In this document: one piece after another, positions 14,982-25,885 of the stretch | Layout: each line of letters starts with the position of its first letter | How positions within the stretch are numbered: the first letter of the stretch is position 1 | Origin: Montifringilla adamsi | Taxonomy: Eukaryota > Chordata > Aves > Passeriformes > Passeridae | Assembly: GCA_017590115.1 (NCBI GenBank) | Contig: JAGGNK010006559.1 | Location: 5,439,642-5,503,641 of the forward strand | Length of the DNA: 64,000 nt | Reading direction: 5' to 3' | Notes under the pieces: generated by a model | What the model was told of the DNA's origin: nothing | Database searches by the model: none | The model's input: only the letters and a program-made list of their open reading frames with translations | Made by a program: the position numbers and the translations under genes

Positions 14982-15014
14982 TGACTAATAATATTCTTTA
15001 TTTTCTTTGCCTAG
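14982..15014 (+). promoter_or_regulatory. Branch point and 3' splice site of exon A
   Basis: A good branch-point match, GACTAAT with the branch A at about 14988, lies 26 nt before the acceptor. It is followed by a pyrimidine-rich tract and CCTAG, with the exon starting at the next base. The open frame and protein similarity begin exactly here. Confidence 0.8.
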
Positions 15015-15189
15015 GGTATTTATGTACGGGATGCACCTTTGAAGGACATAAAAGTGTTCAATGCCCGACGATTTGTAGCTCTTTTCAGTGTGGTGAATGC
15101 CACGAAGCGGGACGCTGGCAACTATCGCTGCATGATCCGGACGGAAGGAGGAGTTGGTGTGTCCAACTATGCAGAACTGATAGTCAAAG
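15015..15189 (+). CDS. PTPRM: PTPRM exon A: C-terminal half of the Ig-like domain (internal exon)
   Basis: Internal exon of a receptor-type tyrosine phosphatase of the MAM-Ig-FN3 (type IIB) class. Seen: 58 open codons plus one base, read from GGT at the first exon base (start phase 0, end phase 1). It starts GIYVRDAPLK and contains DAGNYRCMIRTEGG, the D-x-G-x-Y-x-C signature of an Ig fold; Cys39 of the exon would be the second disulfide cysteine. Asn28 lies in an N-A-T sequon and is a likely N-glycosylation site. It ends SNYAELIVK and continues in frame into exon B with [11 protein letters not shown]. Known of the family: the MAM and Ig domains of RPTP-mu mediate homophilic adhesion between cells, with two phosphatase domains on the cytoplasmic side. 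The RDAPLK and RRF patches fit PTPRM better than PTPRK, PTPRT or PTPRU, from memory and without alignment. The first half of the Ig domain lies upstream of the window. Confidence 0.93.
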
Positions 15190-15195
15190 GTACTT
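15190..15195 (+). promoter_or_regulatory. 5' splice site of exon A (weak match)
   Basis: The junction is AAAG|GTACTT. GT is present, but positions +3 to +6 (ACTT) depart from the usual RAGT, so pairing with U1 rests on the exon side (AAG). The site is required because reading must change to exon B at the split Glu codon. Confidence 0.85.
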
Positions 15196-18100
15196 CACCA
15201 TAAAAATCGGTATTGGCGTGCTCCCTGTGTGGAATTAGGTCTTGCAGTTGCGAATGCAGTAAGAATGTCACCCATAGCCTGTTAAACTTGATAAAAGGTT
15301 CAGTAAATAGATTTTGCTTATGTAAATCTTAAGAATCTATCCAGCTGTAACAAGGGAGTGACAGAAGAAACCAGGGCTAATTAACTTGGTACTTGTTGAT
15401 TGCCGTTTTAAGGATTTCCCCAAAATGTGCTGTTCAGACCTGTACGTCTTTACAAACTTATTTAAAGTATGAACATAGTAATGGCTACTTGCCCCTTTGT
15501 GGAGATTGTGTTCTAAAAATATACTTACTACAAAATATGCAAGATTTAGATTAAGTGAACAGATAACATACACATATTTCAGTATATGGAGGGGTGTTTT
15601 TAAAAGCTTTGGGGAACACTTAAGTATAAGTAGAATGGGGAATCATGTCACCACAAGAAGAGGATGTGAGAAAGCTATAATGAGGAATAAACCATTTTCC
15701 AAAAGCAAGAATAGGGTTTTAATGAATGTATTGCAGGGAAATTGAAGAGAAATAGGCCAAGAGAAGGATGTTGGAAATATCCAGGGTATGAAGGTAACAA
15801 GACAAAACAAATTGTAGCATGAAAGCACGGAAGAGCTATTTGAATGGACAGATGAAAAAAGAAACAGAGTGGGTGAGATGAGAATATAATTATAAGGCGT
15901 GGTGGAAAAAAATGAGGTTATTTCAGTCCAAGCATGAAAAGAAAATAAATTAGGTGGCCAAAAATAGGTACATATGAAAGTCAGCAAAGAAAGGAAGCGT
16001 GGCCTGTAACCCCAGTAAGAATGATGAAGCATCTTTCAGACTTTACACCAGTGAAATCAAAGAGGAATGAGCACTGCCTGAAGGAGGCAGAGGGAGGAGT
16101 TACTGCATCAGTGAGGAGAGGTGCAGGAAGCCAAAGGAGTTCATTTCTTCTCAGTCTCTTTGATTCAGGGTGTTGTAATTTATTAGTGCTCCTTTTGAGG
16201 TGCAATAGATGAAATTATGAAGCGTATCATTAAAGCATTTGTGCTTACCCAGATTCTTTCAGAAAATCTGCACTGGGCACTGTGAGCAAGTGGATAGCCT
16301 TAGGGTGTAATCCCATTAACTGCTTGTAGAATGGCAAAGTAATTATGGTAATCCCCATTGCCTGTGTTGGAGCTTTTATGAGACCACCTGCAGGTCATTC
16401 CTTCTGACCTAAAAAGACCCATTTTAAGCATTGTGCTGTAAAACATTAGATGACTGTACTGAACAGCAGCATTAAGGGCTAATGAATAAATACGCTTTCT
16501 TATTGATGACATATAATTAAGAAATGGTACTTCCTAACTTCTGGCAGGTTTTTTGCAATACCAGTTAGCAGACTTCAAAGATAACAGCTTGATTTCAGTG
16601 CAGCTATATATATTTTTTTAATCCATTACTATCCATAAATCATGAAGAATATGGTACATATGCCCACACTGCATGTAATGTTTAGTATACTTGTGAATTG
16701 CTGATGGCTTAATAATAGTATGTGTAAAAACAGTGGTGTAATTACGCCCCCCTCTTTGTTACAAACAATGAACTTAATTCTCTTCTCATTTACACTTCTG
16801 TAACTAAACTGCCTTACAAGGAATTTCTTTGGAAATACATAGCTAGAATGACAGGAGAGTCAAACTGAGCATTTGTAAGTTGAAGAGCATCAGTTCTTCA
16901 CATTTATCATTCTCTATTTCATTTTGGTTACAAACCTGTAACTGAAGTTGCAAAAAGTTCTGCTCTGGAATAGGGCTTTTTTTCAAAACATGTTTGCTTT
17001 TAAGTTGAGATGTTTGCACAGTAGAGTGGGTTAGAACTCTGTACAACATTCATTCCATTCCATTGTAGACCAAGTTTCACTAAATAGGAACTTAACCTAA
17101 GTAGATTCCAATTATGTGTGTAAAGATCTTTAAGCTTTGTAGTGCTCTTGTGGCATGATGTTGTGTGACACTGGAGACAAGGTACCAGAACTCTTGAAAA
17201 GAGCAGAAGGGCTGCTAGTTTCAGGTGCAAATCAAACCTACAATCACAAAGGAACAGGAATGAGACCTTGAAAATGAAAGACTATATATAAGAAACTGCC
17301 AGGTGTTCTTACTCTCTTCTTTTTTTTGTCTTTCACCTGAGTGAGCATGTTACAGCAAGGTTGCGGCAGTATGGAGCGGGGGGAAATCACAATTAAAGAG
17401 CTGTCTGTTCTGTTATTAAATAATAGTAAACATGAATATTGTCTAGTTAATGAGAAAAAGCTTGTCAGTGAACAATTAGTCTGGCCTTAAAAAGTGGGGG
17501 ATGGGAGAGAAAGGGCTTTATTTGAAAACTTGTTGTGGTAACTTACATGCCTTTTAGAGGATGGTGTAATAAAGTATTGATTGTTGTATTTAAATAAATC
17601 CTGAAGGGGAGGTTTTCAATTTACCTGAGTGTTTGTTCTGATAAGACAGGCTGAAAAGACAAGTGCCTTGTCATTGTATGTGCTCAAACTGCACAGTATC
17701 CTCATCTAAGTTTGTCAGAGAATTGGATTGAAATGTCACTTTATCTAATGGGAGGCATGAAATTGGCCTTGTCAGGTAACCCACTTATTGTAAAAAACAT
17801 CAGCTCGTATCTAATAGATGGCATAAGAGTAATCAAACACTGAGCAAAAGGAAAATAGTCGGGTGGAATCGATTAAATGTGTTTGGTGAAGTAATTTAGA
17901 GTTCTACATACAGTCCCTAGTTTGAAGTTTTCTAATAGTGGGCAGATCCAACACAGATTAGATTTAGGAGAACAGAATGAGCCTGTCTAGCAGACATCAG
18001 ATTATTACAGAGTTCAGACTGCTTATTGAGTTCAAACAAGGTAAACCTAGGTGTCAAATTGGTTAAAAGGAGTTTGGCTGGGTTTTTAAGCAAGGGCATA

Positions 18101-18710
18101 GAAAGGTAGCCATCTGTAATGCTGGAGGCTTAAATGTCTGCATTTTCCAAATGGAAAATTTTTTGACACCAGGAACAGAACCAAACCTCTACAGGACCTC
18201 TAGAGCAAAGAATTTATTCTGGAGGGCAAAGCCATTTTGACATCAAGACATAGTACAAAAATATCAACAATTACTTATCTTTGGTGTCAGTTGTTCTCCT
18301 GCATTAAATACACACAGATACTTGGCATTTGCTTTTGCTCTCTCTAACAAACCTTTCATGCTGCATCCATCACTGTCTGTACCCCTTTTTTTACCAATAT
18401 TACTGGCATTAGGACTTATTTTTATTGTTGCCTAACAATTCCTATAATGAAGTCCAGTTTCCTATGCTCATTTTTTGGCAAACTGACTAGAGACTTGTAT
18501 TTTTAAGTGTGGGTGTGTGCCTCAGTCCGGAGGTGTTGAGAAAACCTCCATGTAGAAGAGCTGATACAGTTCATCTATCTTAGTGAACTTGGTGTAGGAA
18601 CGTGCTGAAGGCTCTGGACTTGAAGCAGTAATATTTTTTCAGGAGGGGGTACTAGTTACATCAAAAGTGCGCTTTTTCTCTTCCTGTGAAAATCTGTTCT
18701 GAAATATAGT

Positions 18711-18756
18711 TAGTTAACTACTATATAAAACTACTTAGTTAACTATATAAACTACT
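18711..18756. repeat. Short AT-rich duplication
   Basis: TAGTTAACTACTATATAAAA followed by CTACT is repeated at 18736 as TAGTTAACTATATAAACTAC, a near copy with 4 bases deleted. The GTTAAC core is self-complementary. Confidence 0.8.
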
Positions 18757-19039
18757 AAATAAAACCCAAGAAGACCCTGGGAATTCCTTGAGCTCATCCT
18801 TCAAATTTCCCCGAAATTCTAAATACAGTGTACGGAATTTAATTGCAAGCAGGGATCTGAGCTCCTCTGGGGAAGGCTGGATCCAAGCACAGGTATCAAG
18901 ACCCATGAGTTTGCCATTTGTGTGCTTTCAGTATACTGTCCTCCATCTTGCTGAGTCCTTGTACTTTGAGAATAAAATGGTGATGGATTAACAGTGTGGC
19001 TAGTGGGGAGTGCAAGAAGAAGAAGCTGCATGCCCAGAT

Positions 19040-19357
19040 GAGGGGCCCTCCTTGCTCTCTGCAGCTGCCTGACAGGAGGTCATAGCCAGGTGGGATCAGC
19101 CTCTTCTCCCAGGCAGCAGGGGACAGGACAAGAGCTCATAGACTCCAGCTTTGCCAGGGAGGTTTGGGTTGGACATAAGGAAGACTTTTTTCATTTAAAG
19201 GATGGTTAAGCATTGGAAAGGGCTGCCCAGAGAGGTGGTGGAGTCCCCATCCCTGAAAACATTCACTCAATGCCGTGGTTTAGTTGGTATCTCGGTGTTT
19301 GATCAAAGATTGAATTCCATTATCTTGGAGGTGTTTTCCAACATGATTCTGTGATTT
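19040..19357 (+). mobile_element. CR1 LINE fragment, 3' end, sense orientation
   Basis: It shows the typical order of the CR1 3' region: a patch ending GCTGCCTGACAGGAGGTCAT, then TCTTCTCCCAGGCAG, a GGTTTGGGTTGGACAT patch, GGCTGCCCAGAGAGGTGGTG, and a terminal TTTTCCAACATGATTCTGTG resembling the short 3' repeats of CR1. It is truncated at the 5' side, as usual for CR1. The start is approximate. Confidence 0.88.
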
Positions 19358-22211
19358 TGTAGAGGGGGAAAAGGAGGGGAAGGTAAACACACGGACATTC
19401 ATGCATTTGCAAAAAGTGAGATTTTGTCTTTTTTCAAGATAGCGCTTCTGAGCTGCAGAGAAGAAATGTCTATTTTTGTCTTCTTTAACTCACTTAAATC
19501 TTAGAGATTTCTATTATCTCCAGTGGCATCTCAGCGTGATGCCTTTCCCCTCCCAATTAAAATTTGAAAAGAACTGCAGAGTAAAAGATGTTAAGATGTT
19601 GTAGAAAATGTTTGGAAAATCTGTGTAATTTAAGAACAAAGCAGTTTAAATGAAGGAGTTGCAGTTTCAGGTGTGTTTTTCAATTAATAAAAAGTGCATA
19701 AGAATAAATAGTTTACATTCATGTATGGCTACATTTGTTTTTATTATCTGCGTAAGAGAAGGGCTGTTCCTTATCATAAGTCTGTCTTTTTCTCATATTT
19801 AAAATAAGTGATCCATTTATGTAGAGTGTCCTGAGAGCACCTGCTTAAAGCTTTCTGTCACCTGCACACCTCTTGCTTTGTAAGGTAGCCACTATTTCCT
19901 TTCCCTAAGGGATTGTGCCCATTTTCTTTTGTCAGAGAATTCAAGAGGTGGTTTGAAGTCTAAAAGGCATAAAATTTGAAATATGGATGCACTTACCTTT
20001 TTTTTTTCAGTTAATATTCTAGTTTGAAAACCTATGTTTAAAAGGGCTTCACAGTACTGAATAAATTTGTCTACTTGCTTCGGGAGGAGATCTGCAAGGA
20101 AGAATTCCTCTTTAAGCTAAGTCATTCTACTGAATAGCTACTGCTACAAAATTGTTTCTGCTGTCAGTTGAAAATCCTTCCTGGAACATACACAGCCCTT
20201 AAATATCAAGTCTATTGTACTGTTTCATAAAGATATTAATTTGCATGTTATTTAATTGAGACTACCTCAGTGGCTGCCAGTAAAACTGCTTTTAGTGAAG
20301 GACAGTAGTGCTGCAGTGTGGTACTTACCTAAGCAGTTCAAACTCCTCAGCGTCCTGAAAATATTAAATCACTCTGTCAAAAGAAAAAATAAGTAAGACA
20401 GAAGAATACATTTCAGACTTCAGTCTTAAAATCAGTTCATTATATTTGGATATATAGTATTTGTATTAGAGGATCTGCTTAATTGAGTCTCATGTTTTTA
20501 ACCAGTCACTTAATATGAGCATCATATTTGTAATGAAAGGTTCATTTTAGGTAGTCTCAATCTCTGGTAAGAAGGTAACTTTTGTTTTAAACTATGTTAA
20601 TAGTATGAAATTGCAGTATATGCAAGCTTTGCTGAAATAATATAACTTGAATTAACCTCTTCATTGTGGTCCCAGAGAATTGAAAAACTGCCCTGAGGTA
20701 TAAAAAGACAATAAAATACTGTCTGATGTTTCAAGTACTTGTAATATTTGGAATGAATTGGTGTAACCACTAACCTTAGTGACCTAACTCCTGAGTTTGC
20801 ATTTTGAATGGCACTTCAACAGCCTTTAGTAGTATTTGGAACTTGAAAGTAATTAACTGTTCTTTCAGCATGGCTAAGTAAATGCCTTAGGATGCTTTAT
20901 AAAAGTTCCATTTCATGGCTTGGTTCACAAAACAGCCTAATGATTTAAATTGATGCTAAATCATTTTGAGTCAAGTCAGAACTGTTTCCAGACATACTAT
21001 CACTGTATGAAGCCATAGTTTATATACTTTAGGAAGAATAGTTTCAATAAAACTACAGTATGTTTCTAACTCAGCAATGACATCAGTTTGCAATAAATTG
21101 CTATTGACATAAAACAATGCTTTCCCTGCCGATTTGAAAATCTAAACAATATTCTTTGTATCCTGGAATCTGCCACAATATTTTTATAGCTATTTTTATG
21201 TCTATTCCAATTAATAATGCTTAATAGATATCTTTGGAGACGTTCTGGTTTGTTGCCCTTTGTATTGTGTTCTTCATGATAGCAATCACTTTGTTCATTT
21301 TCATCTTAACAAAACTAATGCAAGCACGGTGATGACGCCTGTGTTTGCTGGTTTGTAGTGTTGTATTTCAGCAATTGCTAACAGATTGCACAGATCGAAG
21401 CTTGCATACAAGTGTACCCTGCTAATTAGAAACACCATCTATCTGAGGCACAGCTAATCTTCAGTGTACTTAGTGCTCTGAGTTACTCTCTCTGGTAAAT
21501 GAAAAAACATAGAATACTGTAGGATAATTACGTGTTTTTTAAAATAGCAATTCTGCTCTTTCTCAGTAAAGGCTTCCCAGTGATCCTTTCTCACTTTTCC
21601 TTCATTCTTCTGTATCCTTTGCTTTAACTGTGACTTTGAAGAGCATGACAAAGTGATGAAATACATAAATTCAACTTCTTGTCTGTTTGACTACCTGTAT
21701 CTCAACACAGAGGGAAATGGTTAGCAGAAGAGGCTAAATCTGAATCTAAAGCTTAGGGAAGACAGATGTCCTTCCTGTGTTCATTGCATATTCTGTGTAG
21801 ATTTAAGGAGGTGGCAGTGTTTGCTGATAGATATGTTAAGAATAGACTAGAATATTGGATTAAATAATGCCTTATTACAGTGGCTTGATTTCATTCTACT
21901 TGAATATATTTAACCAACAGGAGGGCCAATTTTTTGCAGACATGATGCATGAAATGGCAAAGTAATTTAACCAGTAGGGAAAAAAAAATATTTGTTATTT
22001 ACCTTCAAAAAAGATGATGTCTGCAAATTATTTCTGCAGTCTAATTTAAAATAAGTTGCCCATCACATGGTAAATTAAATTGGATTTAAAACTTTGATCG
22101 GTTTTGAAATCTTCAGAATCCCAACTATGAGGATATCACATGCATGCTTGCTCTGTGATACAGAGTACCACTTCTGTGTGGTAGTTAGTGAAAATACCAT
22201 GAAGTATGTTT

Positions 22212-22269
22212 ACAATTACATGAAGTAGAAACAATTACATGAAGCAGAATACACTTACATGAAGTAGAA
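22212..22269. repeat. Three-copy tandem repeat of about 20 bp
   Basis: Units ACAATTACATGAAGTAGAA, ACAATTACATGAAGCAGAAT and ACACTTACATGAAGTAGAA follow one another directly, about 600 bp before exon B. Confidence 0.92.
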
Positions 22270-22839
22270 ACAGACCTCTAGTAAAAACTCAAGAAATCCT
22301 CCAGCTTTCATTAACCAAAGTATAGAATTGAAAAATTACTGTACTTACTCTTCTTACACAGAAGTCTGAAAATACAAAGGCTAAGTAGTTAAGTACATGA
22401 AAAATAATTAATAAAAAATTCATTTTGTTTCTGTGCAGAATTTCCTCTTCTCATTATGTGTAAGGATAGGCTACAACATAAATGTTACCTTGAAAACACT
22501 AGTTTTGAGTAGGATTAATATTAATATCCAGAATGAACTGTATTTGTATGAGAAAACCTGAGATTATCTTTCTTTTTAAATTGGAAGTTGCCATGGAATG
22601 TCGAGTGAATGGAATTCCATTTGCACCTGATTTGAAGTTAGGAGGTTTAAACCAAAAGCTTCAGGTTAAAATCTCCAACTGCATAAGCAAAAGACTCTAT
22701 AGTTTAATGAAAATAAACTATAGTCTGTAGTGGTGATTTCTTCATATCCATGTTTTTATGCAGTCAATTCTAATGTAGTACAAAAACTGTTGCTTATTTG
22801 AATGTTTTAGAAGTAGAAAGAATGGAAGTGTAATCATAG

Positions 22840-22867
22840 CTTATTATCATACCTTACTGTTTTTCAG
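22840..22867 (+). promoter_or_regulatory. 3' splice site of exon B
   Basis: The acceptor is CTGTTTTTCAG, exon starting with AGCCACC. A CTTAT with its A at about 22843 is a plausible branch point 24 nt upstream. Phase matches exon A exactly. Confidence 0.85.
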
Positions 22868-23161
22868 AGCCACCAGTTCCCATTGCTCCACCTCAGCTGT
22901 CCTCAGTTGGTGCAACTTACCTCTGGATACAGCTGAATGCCAATTCCATCAATGGGGATGGACCCATTATCCAAAGAGAAGTTGAGTATCGAACTTCAAG
23001 TGGAAGCTGGTATGACATACAGCCCGTGGACTCCACAAGCTATAAGATTGGGCACCTGGATCCTGATACAGAGTATGAAATCAGTGTGTTACTTACAAGA
23101 CCAGGTGAAGGAGGAACAGGATCTCCTGGTCCAGCTCTCAAAACAAGAACAAAATGTGCTG
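22868..23161 (+). CDS. PTPRM: PTPRM exon B: first fibronectin type III module (internal exon)
   Basis: Internal exon of 294 nt, phase 1 to phase 1, encoding one whole FN3 module of about 98 residues. Symmetric one-exon FN3 modules are common in receptor phosphatases. Seen: the split Glu codon (G from exon A, AG here), then [10 protein letters not shown], the core patch [19 protein letters not shown] with the first conserved Trp, a second Trp in SGSWYDIQ, then [17 protein letters not shown], matching the conserved L-x-P-x-T-x-Y strand of FN3, then [13 protein letters not shown] and a final TKCA. The stretch SYKIGHL is what I recall for PTPRM, whereas PTPRK and PTPRT have KLWHL there; this is the best paralog evidence in the window. 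The module lies outside the cell, next to the Ig domain, as a spacer and adhesion element. No stop, frameshift or missing core residue is seen. The next residue (Asp expected) starts with the last base of this exon. Confidence 0.95.
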
Positions 23162-23167
23162 GTGAGT
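23162..23167 (+). promoter_or_regulatory. 5' splice site of exon B (consensus)
   Basis: The junction is GCTG|GTGAGT, a full consensus donor, in clear contrast to the exon A donor. It leaves one base of a codon that should be completed as Asp by the next FN3 exon, outside the window. Confidence 0.9.
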
Positions 23168-24886
23168 ACTCCAAGGTGATAGGAAAGTTGTAAGCGTATT
23201 TCTAGGGCTGAAGACATAACTTAATTCACTAGCAGTTTTTACTGTCTGTCTTAAACCAGCAGGCTGCAGGAATTAGGGCTGAATGGTTTCAAGTAGAGCA
23301 TGCTAGCATCTTCCAGCTACAGTGACCTTGAAAGCAACCTTCTGTGCCACTGTAGACTGTAGATGAAGTAATGACTGTATGCTTTCTTTTTTTCAATGTG
23401 AGTTGTATCAAACTTGTAGATAAAGTGGAAAGAGATCCTGGGTAACAGCAAAAGCATTCACTGTTGAGTCTCAATTAGCAGATGAGGTTTAGCCAGGGAC
23501 TGCTTTCTTGAGTGACTGACAGCGTGTCTCTTTACTAAATGAGAGAGTGCAATTTCTGCTGCATTGTAGCAATCTTGGCTCCTGTTTTGGATGTTATAAT
23601 TAATAGAGCTGACCTCTGATTGTAGTAGCATACAAAGTTCACCTATTATACAGAAGCAATTGTAGAATAATTTTCAGTAAGACTGGCAGTGATATTAGTT
23701 TGGGATTTAGCCTCTCAGAAGGTAATAGAGGATACTGTGACCTGTGATACTGGATTTTCTTTGGTTGTTACTATTTCTCCCCAATATTTTGAATCATCCC
23801 TTTGCTGCTGTAAAGCTGGTGGAAGATAGGCAGGAGTGTAGCTAGAGAAAATGAGAGTAACAAGTGGTATTAACTCATTGTTCCTAGTGTTTTTAGGAAC
23901 TTACTTTACGTGCCTTTTTAATGGGAAAAATTGTGTACTTCAACAAAAATAATGTATTTCCATTGCATACACTTTTTGTAAAATCACTTGGCCACCTGTC
24001 AGTGAGTAAATGTCATTTCAGTTGAATTGGTGTGATGTCAAACAAAAAATGAAATATAGTTGCTGTCAGAATCCCACTTTTATGTTCTGAAGATGCAAAC
24101 TTAGACAAGTACTAATTCTTTGATTTTTTTTTTTTTTGGTCTTTTTTCTTCCTCTCATTACTGGAAAGAAGTATTTAATGAAAAGTACCAGAAAGCATTA
24201 CAGCTAAAGTATAATAATAGTTAAGAACTTTTTGTTTATAAGATTTTCTCTGCTAGGCTAGGATAACTTCAGCTTAGTCAAAAGTGGAGCATACAAATTA
24301 AGTATAGTTTCCTTCTGGAGGGTTTCTGGGTCACTGTGCCCTTCATAATAATGTAAATGTCTGTCTAGACAAGGTAAGTACATACTTAATACACAGTTAT
24401 TTCAGTTATTTTAAAATTAAACAGTTTTTCTAATAGTTTTTTCATCTGCTTGTTGTGATCAGGTAATGCAGTACTGGATGCTGTGTAAGTGAGCCTGTCT
24501 GTCCTGTAGGGTTGTGTTGTGTTACCAACCTTGGGTTAGTCACAAATCCAAAATGGAGTGGCAAACAGGCTGCTGTGAAGGAAATTTAACTCCACCTCAG
24601 CCAGACTTAGTAGAGAGTGGTATCCACAATTTTAGTTGCATTACAAGAATATCATATGCTTTGTTTTCTCAGTGGTACATACTGTTGCGTATTAAAACAG
24701 GCATTCAGTTTCATAAACCAGTGTGTACTGAAAGTGTTTTATTACCTGGTAGTGTCTTGTAATACATCAGAATTATTTGTGTTTTCATTAAGCTAAACAG
24801 TAACCTTCTTAAATTAAAAGCAGAAAGTTAAATGACTGAAAAATGTAAATTGAATGATGATATTAAATCTGAGTCTACAAATTAGC

Positions 24887-24905
24887 TTTTTTTTTTTTTT
24901 TTTTT
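24887..24905. repeat. Poly-T run (19)
   Basis: Uninterrupted run of 19 T in the downstream intron. Confidence 0.95.
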
Positions 24906-25699
24906 AATAGCAGAAGACCCTGCTTTGAAGGTGTAGTGGTTATTGGTTAACTGTTAGCAAGTGACATGCTAATAACTGGCCCAAGGGTTTAAAAAGAGAT
25001 GCTGATAAACTAATGACGGTATAATTAAGCTGGGTAGGAGTAAAATAATGCCAGTCTCCAAAGCATACCATAGAATTAATAAAACAGGAGTCTTTAAGAG
25101 AAGAATCATTGCACCTTTTTAATTACTGTGATAATTGCATGCTGCTTGCCTGTTCCCTAGGGGAAGATAGTGAACCACTTGGAGACTTGAAGCAGTATGC
25201 TAGGCATTCAATAACCTTAATAGTTCTCCAAAGCATTTGAAATATGTTTTCATTTTAGCAAAATGAGATTTCAGAGGCTTGTAATAGACAAGTCTTATCT
25301 GTAACTTTACTAAATGAAAGTGTCTATAATTAGAATGCAAAGAAAAAAAATCTCTCCAGACTTGGTTGCATCACACTCACTGGAGCAGTTGCCACTTCAG
25401 AAAGTGCTTTGTTTCCTTTTGATGAAATATAATGTAAGTGTTCTTTCAGTGATTCTCAGAAAGCCAAAGAATTACATTGAGGTCTGGATTAGATTTAACC
25501 TAGAATGTGGAGTTCAGGTTTGAAGGAGTTTAATGGATTTTGGCCATGGAGAACCACATTTGAGTCAGACTCAGAAAGAAGGGGTTTTCTCATTTAGAGG
25601 TGTGGAATGGAGGCCTTCCCCGATTGTCTGGAATTTAAACCACCTCTTTCGATGCTGAAAGCTCCCCCTCTCCACAACCATCTCATACGGTGTTGTGAA

Positions 25700-25885
25700 C
25701 TTAGAATACAGAATGCCAGTGATGGTGCATCCAAAACTTTCTGGGCAACCTTTTCCAACTGCCTCACCACCCTCACAGTAAAGAATTTCTTCCTAATACC
25801 TGATCTAAACCTCCTTCCAGTTTGAAGCTCTTCCCCTTTTCCTATCACTGTTGTTCCTGACGAGACCCAATCTGACCCAAAACCG
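25700..25885 (-). mobile_element. CR1 LINE fragment, antisense, degraded
   Basis: The + strand reads as the reverse complement of the CR1 3' region: GATGGTGCATCC, then CTGGGCAACCTTTTCCAACT, GTAAAGAATTTCTTCCTAAT and CCTATCACTGTTG. The extreme 3' repeats are missing. Ends are approximate. Open frames on both strands at 25594-25899 arise from this remnant and its flank. Confidence 0.8.

Larger units (their letters stand above)
1..15014 (+). other. PTPRM: Upstream PTPRM intron (3' part)
   Basis: About 15 kb of AT-rich DNA before exon A. No convincing exon, RNA gene or intact mobile element is seen. Short open frames here lack splice context and family similarity. Contents worth naming are a 21-bp direct repeat at 2586-2623, a T/G-rich tract at 3981-4039, an ATT-rich patch at 4938-5008, a relatively open stretch at 5514-6067 and a 74-bp tandem duplication at 10667-10810. 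The rest looks like unremarkable intron. Confidence 0.85.
15190..22867 (+). other. PTPRM: PTPRM intron between exons A and B
   Basis: A phase 1 GT-AG intron of 7,678 bp, complete in the window. It holds a purine-rich stretch soon after the donor (about 15590-16150), a short duplicated TAGTTAACTA motif (18711-18756), one sense-oriented CR1 3' fragment (19040-19357) and a three-copy 20-bp tandem repeat (22212-22269). Nothing else is recognisable. Confidence 0.9.

Noticed and set aside
14942..15238. 98-codon + strand open frame over exon A
   Set aside because: It is out of frame with the Ig-encoding reading and runs through the acceptor and donor.
15643..16032. 129-codon - strand open frame
   Set aside because: It results from the purine-rich + strand, which gives few stops and a Ser/Phe-rich translation in antisense.
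22937..23179. 80-codon + strand open frame over exon B
   Set aside because: It is a shifted frame of the FN3 exon; the family sequence is in another frame.
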